Under the pieces are notes generated by a model, which was not told the origin of the DNA, made no database searches, and saw nothing but the letters and a program-made list of their open reading frames with translations. A stretch of DNA of 7,885 nucleotides. Origin: an uncultured Lachnospiraceae bacterium. Lineage in GTDB: Bacteria; Bacillota; Clostridia; Lachnospirales; Lachnospiraceae. The stretch lies in NCBI GenBank assembly GCA_946630645.1, contig CAMOZD010000044.1:1-7885 (forward strand). The letters are read 5' to 3'. Made by a program: the position numbers and the translations under genes. Each line of letters opens with the position of its first letter. The first letter of the stretch is position 1. Shown here one piece after another: positions 7,413 to 7,885 of this stretch.

Positions 7413-7492
7413 AAGAGAGATGTTTTTTCAGCAGGTCAGAGCTGTCACAGTTAAGTGGCACATAATATTCGTTAAAGGAGGTGGCTTTCGCT

Positions 7493-7627
7493 ATGAAAAT
7501 GACATATCAGCCGAAAAAAAGACAGAGATCCAAAGTTCATGGATTTAGAAAAAGAATGAGCACTGCTAATGGCAGGAAGGTATTAGCCAGAAGAAGAGCA
7601 AAAGGTAGAAAAAAATTGTCAGCTTAG
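7493..7627 (+). CDS. rpmH: Large ribosomal subunit protein bL34
   Basis: This 44-aa, very basic protein begins [18 protein letters not shown] and continues [20 protein letters not shown] to KKLSA, the standard bL34 sequence and length. It binds 23S rRNA in the large subunit. The ATG at 7493 follows the strong site AAAGGAGGTG (7474-7483). A second in-frame ATG two codons later is less likely because the family starts MKxT. The leader holds a small hairpin, TGTCAC (7443-7448) with GTGGCA (7455-7460). The gene is divergent from dnaA and leads into rnpA, as in most bacteria. Confidence 0.97.
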   Translation: MKMTYQPKKRQRSKVHGFRKRMSTANGRKVLARRRAKGRKKLSA

Positions 7628-7654
7628 GTCGCATTCATGTGGCCTTTTCTTTTC
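7626..7654 (+). terminator. Probable terminator or attenuator after rpmH
   Basis: AGGTCGCA (7626-7633) pairs with TGTGGCCT (7638-7645) through eight base pairs, two of them G-U, around a TTCA loop. It is followed by TTTTCTTTTCT. The left arm includes the last two bases of the rpmH stop codon. The form is that of an intrinsic terminator. Because rnpA follows only 95 bp after rpmH with no obvious promoter between, partial termination that lowers rnpA relative to rpmH is the likely role. Confidence 0.6.
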
Positions 7655-7669
7655 TCATGATATGTCTTC

Positions 7670-7689
7670 CGGGAGTCCTGGGACTCCTG
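7670..7689 (+). other. GC-rich hairpin in the rpmH-rnpA gap
   Basis: GGAGTCC (7672-7678) is inverted as GGACTCC (7681-7687), extended outward by a G-T and a C-G pair. The real loop would be about 6 nt. No T-run follows, so this is not a terminator. It may be a processing or stability element of the rpmH-rnpA transcript. Confidence 0.45.
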
Positions 7690-7722
7690 CGGCAGGATAT
7701 ATTCGAAAGGTGAGAAAATCCA

Positions 7723-7885
7723 TTGAGTACATTTCAGTCATTAAAAAAGAATCGGGAGTTCCAGTCCGTCTACCGTGCCGGCAGGTCCAGGGCCAACCGT
7801 CTGTTTGTCATGTTTGTCCTGGATAATGGCAGGGAGGATAACCGGATTGGGATATCAGTCAGTAAAAAAGTTGGGAATAGTGTTG
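7723..7885 (+). CDS. rnpA: RNase P protein component, N-terminal part (partial)
   Basis: This is the protein cofactor of RNase P, which helps the RNA subunit bind and cut precursor tRNA. 54 codons are visible: (M)STFQSLKKNREFQSVYRAG, then RSRANRLFVMFVL and NRIGISVSKKVGNSV at the window edge. Those are the conserved FxxVYxxG and ISVSKKVGN blocks. The basic RNR helix lies beyond the window. The start is TTG at 7723: an in-frame TGA lies four codons upstream, AAAGGTGAG lies 8 nt upstream, and no earlier ATG exists in frame. The next in-frame ATG is at residue 30, inside the conserved domain. Confidence 0.93.
   Translation, partial: MSTFQSLKKNREFQSVYRAGRSRANRLFVMFVLDNGREDNRIGISVSKKVGNSV

Overview
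The window is a bacterial chromosomal replication origin (oriC) with its classical gene neighbourhood, in the order rnpA-rpmH / dnaA-dnaN-S4-recF-gyrB-gyrA. The order, the short gyrase B (643 aa, no proteobacterial insert), the strong AAGGAGG-type ribosome sites, the bipartite origin flanking dnaA and the protein sequences point to a Firmicute, most likely a clostridial lineage such as Lachnospiraceae. The family assignment is inference from gene content and protein character, not from a search. Unlike some clostridial genomes, there is no remB-like (DUF370) gene between recF and gyrB.

Left arm, minus strand (positions 1-5175): the start of gyrA (88 codons, running off the window), gyrB, a 252-bp AT-rich gap with a candidate gyrBA promoter, recF, a 28-bp tandem repeat array, a 71-aa S4 RNA-binding protein and dnaN. 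All are read away from the origin.

Origin: the 416-bp dnaA-dnaN gap carries a recognisable basal unwinding system. On the dnaA-sense strand it reads: two abutting DnaA boxes, a CCCC spacer, five perfect DnaA-trios, an AT-rich unwinding element, then the dnaN start. Further boxes and a large hairpin lie between this unit and dnaA. The 566-bp dnaA-rpmH gap carries a second, denser array of DnaA boxes, including an 18-bp palindrome of two opposed boxes, and the divergent promoters of dnaA and rpmH.

Right arm, plus strand (7384-7885): rpmH with a near-consensus promoter, a probable terminator or attenuator overlapping its stop codon, then the start of rnpA with a TTG initiator.

Together the genes supply the initiator (DnaA), the sliding clamp (DnaN), gap repair (RecF), topology control (GyrBA), ribosomal protein L34 and the RNase P protein. 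I see no sign of a new defence, mobile or biosynthetic system. The points worth a second look are non-coding: the homogeneous DnaA-trio run, a DnaA box filling the spacer between the dnaN Shine-Dalgarno and ATG, the tandem repeats before recF with their run of tiny start-stop cistrons, a 5-codon ORF stop-start-overlapping dnaA, and several long hairpins.
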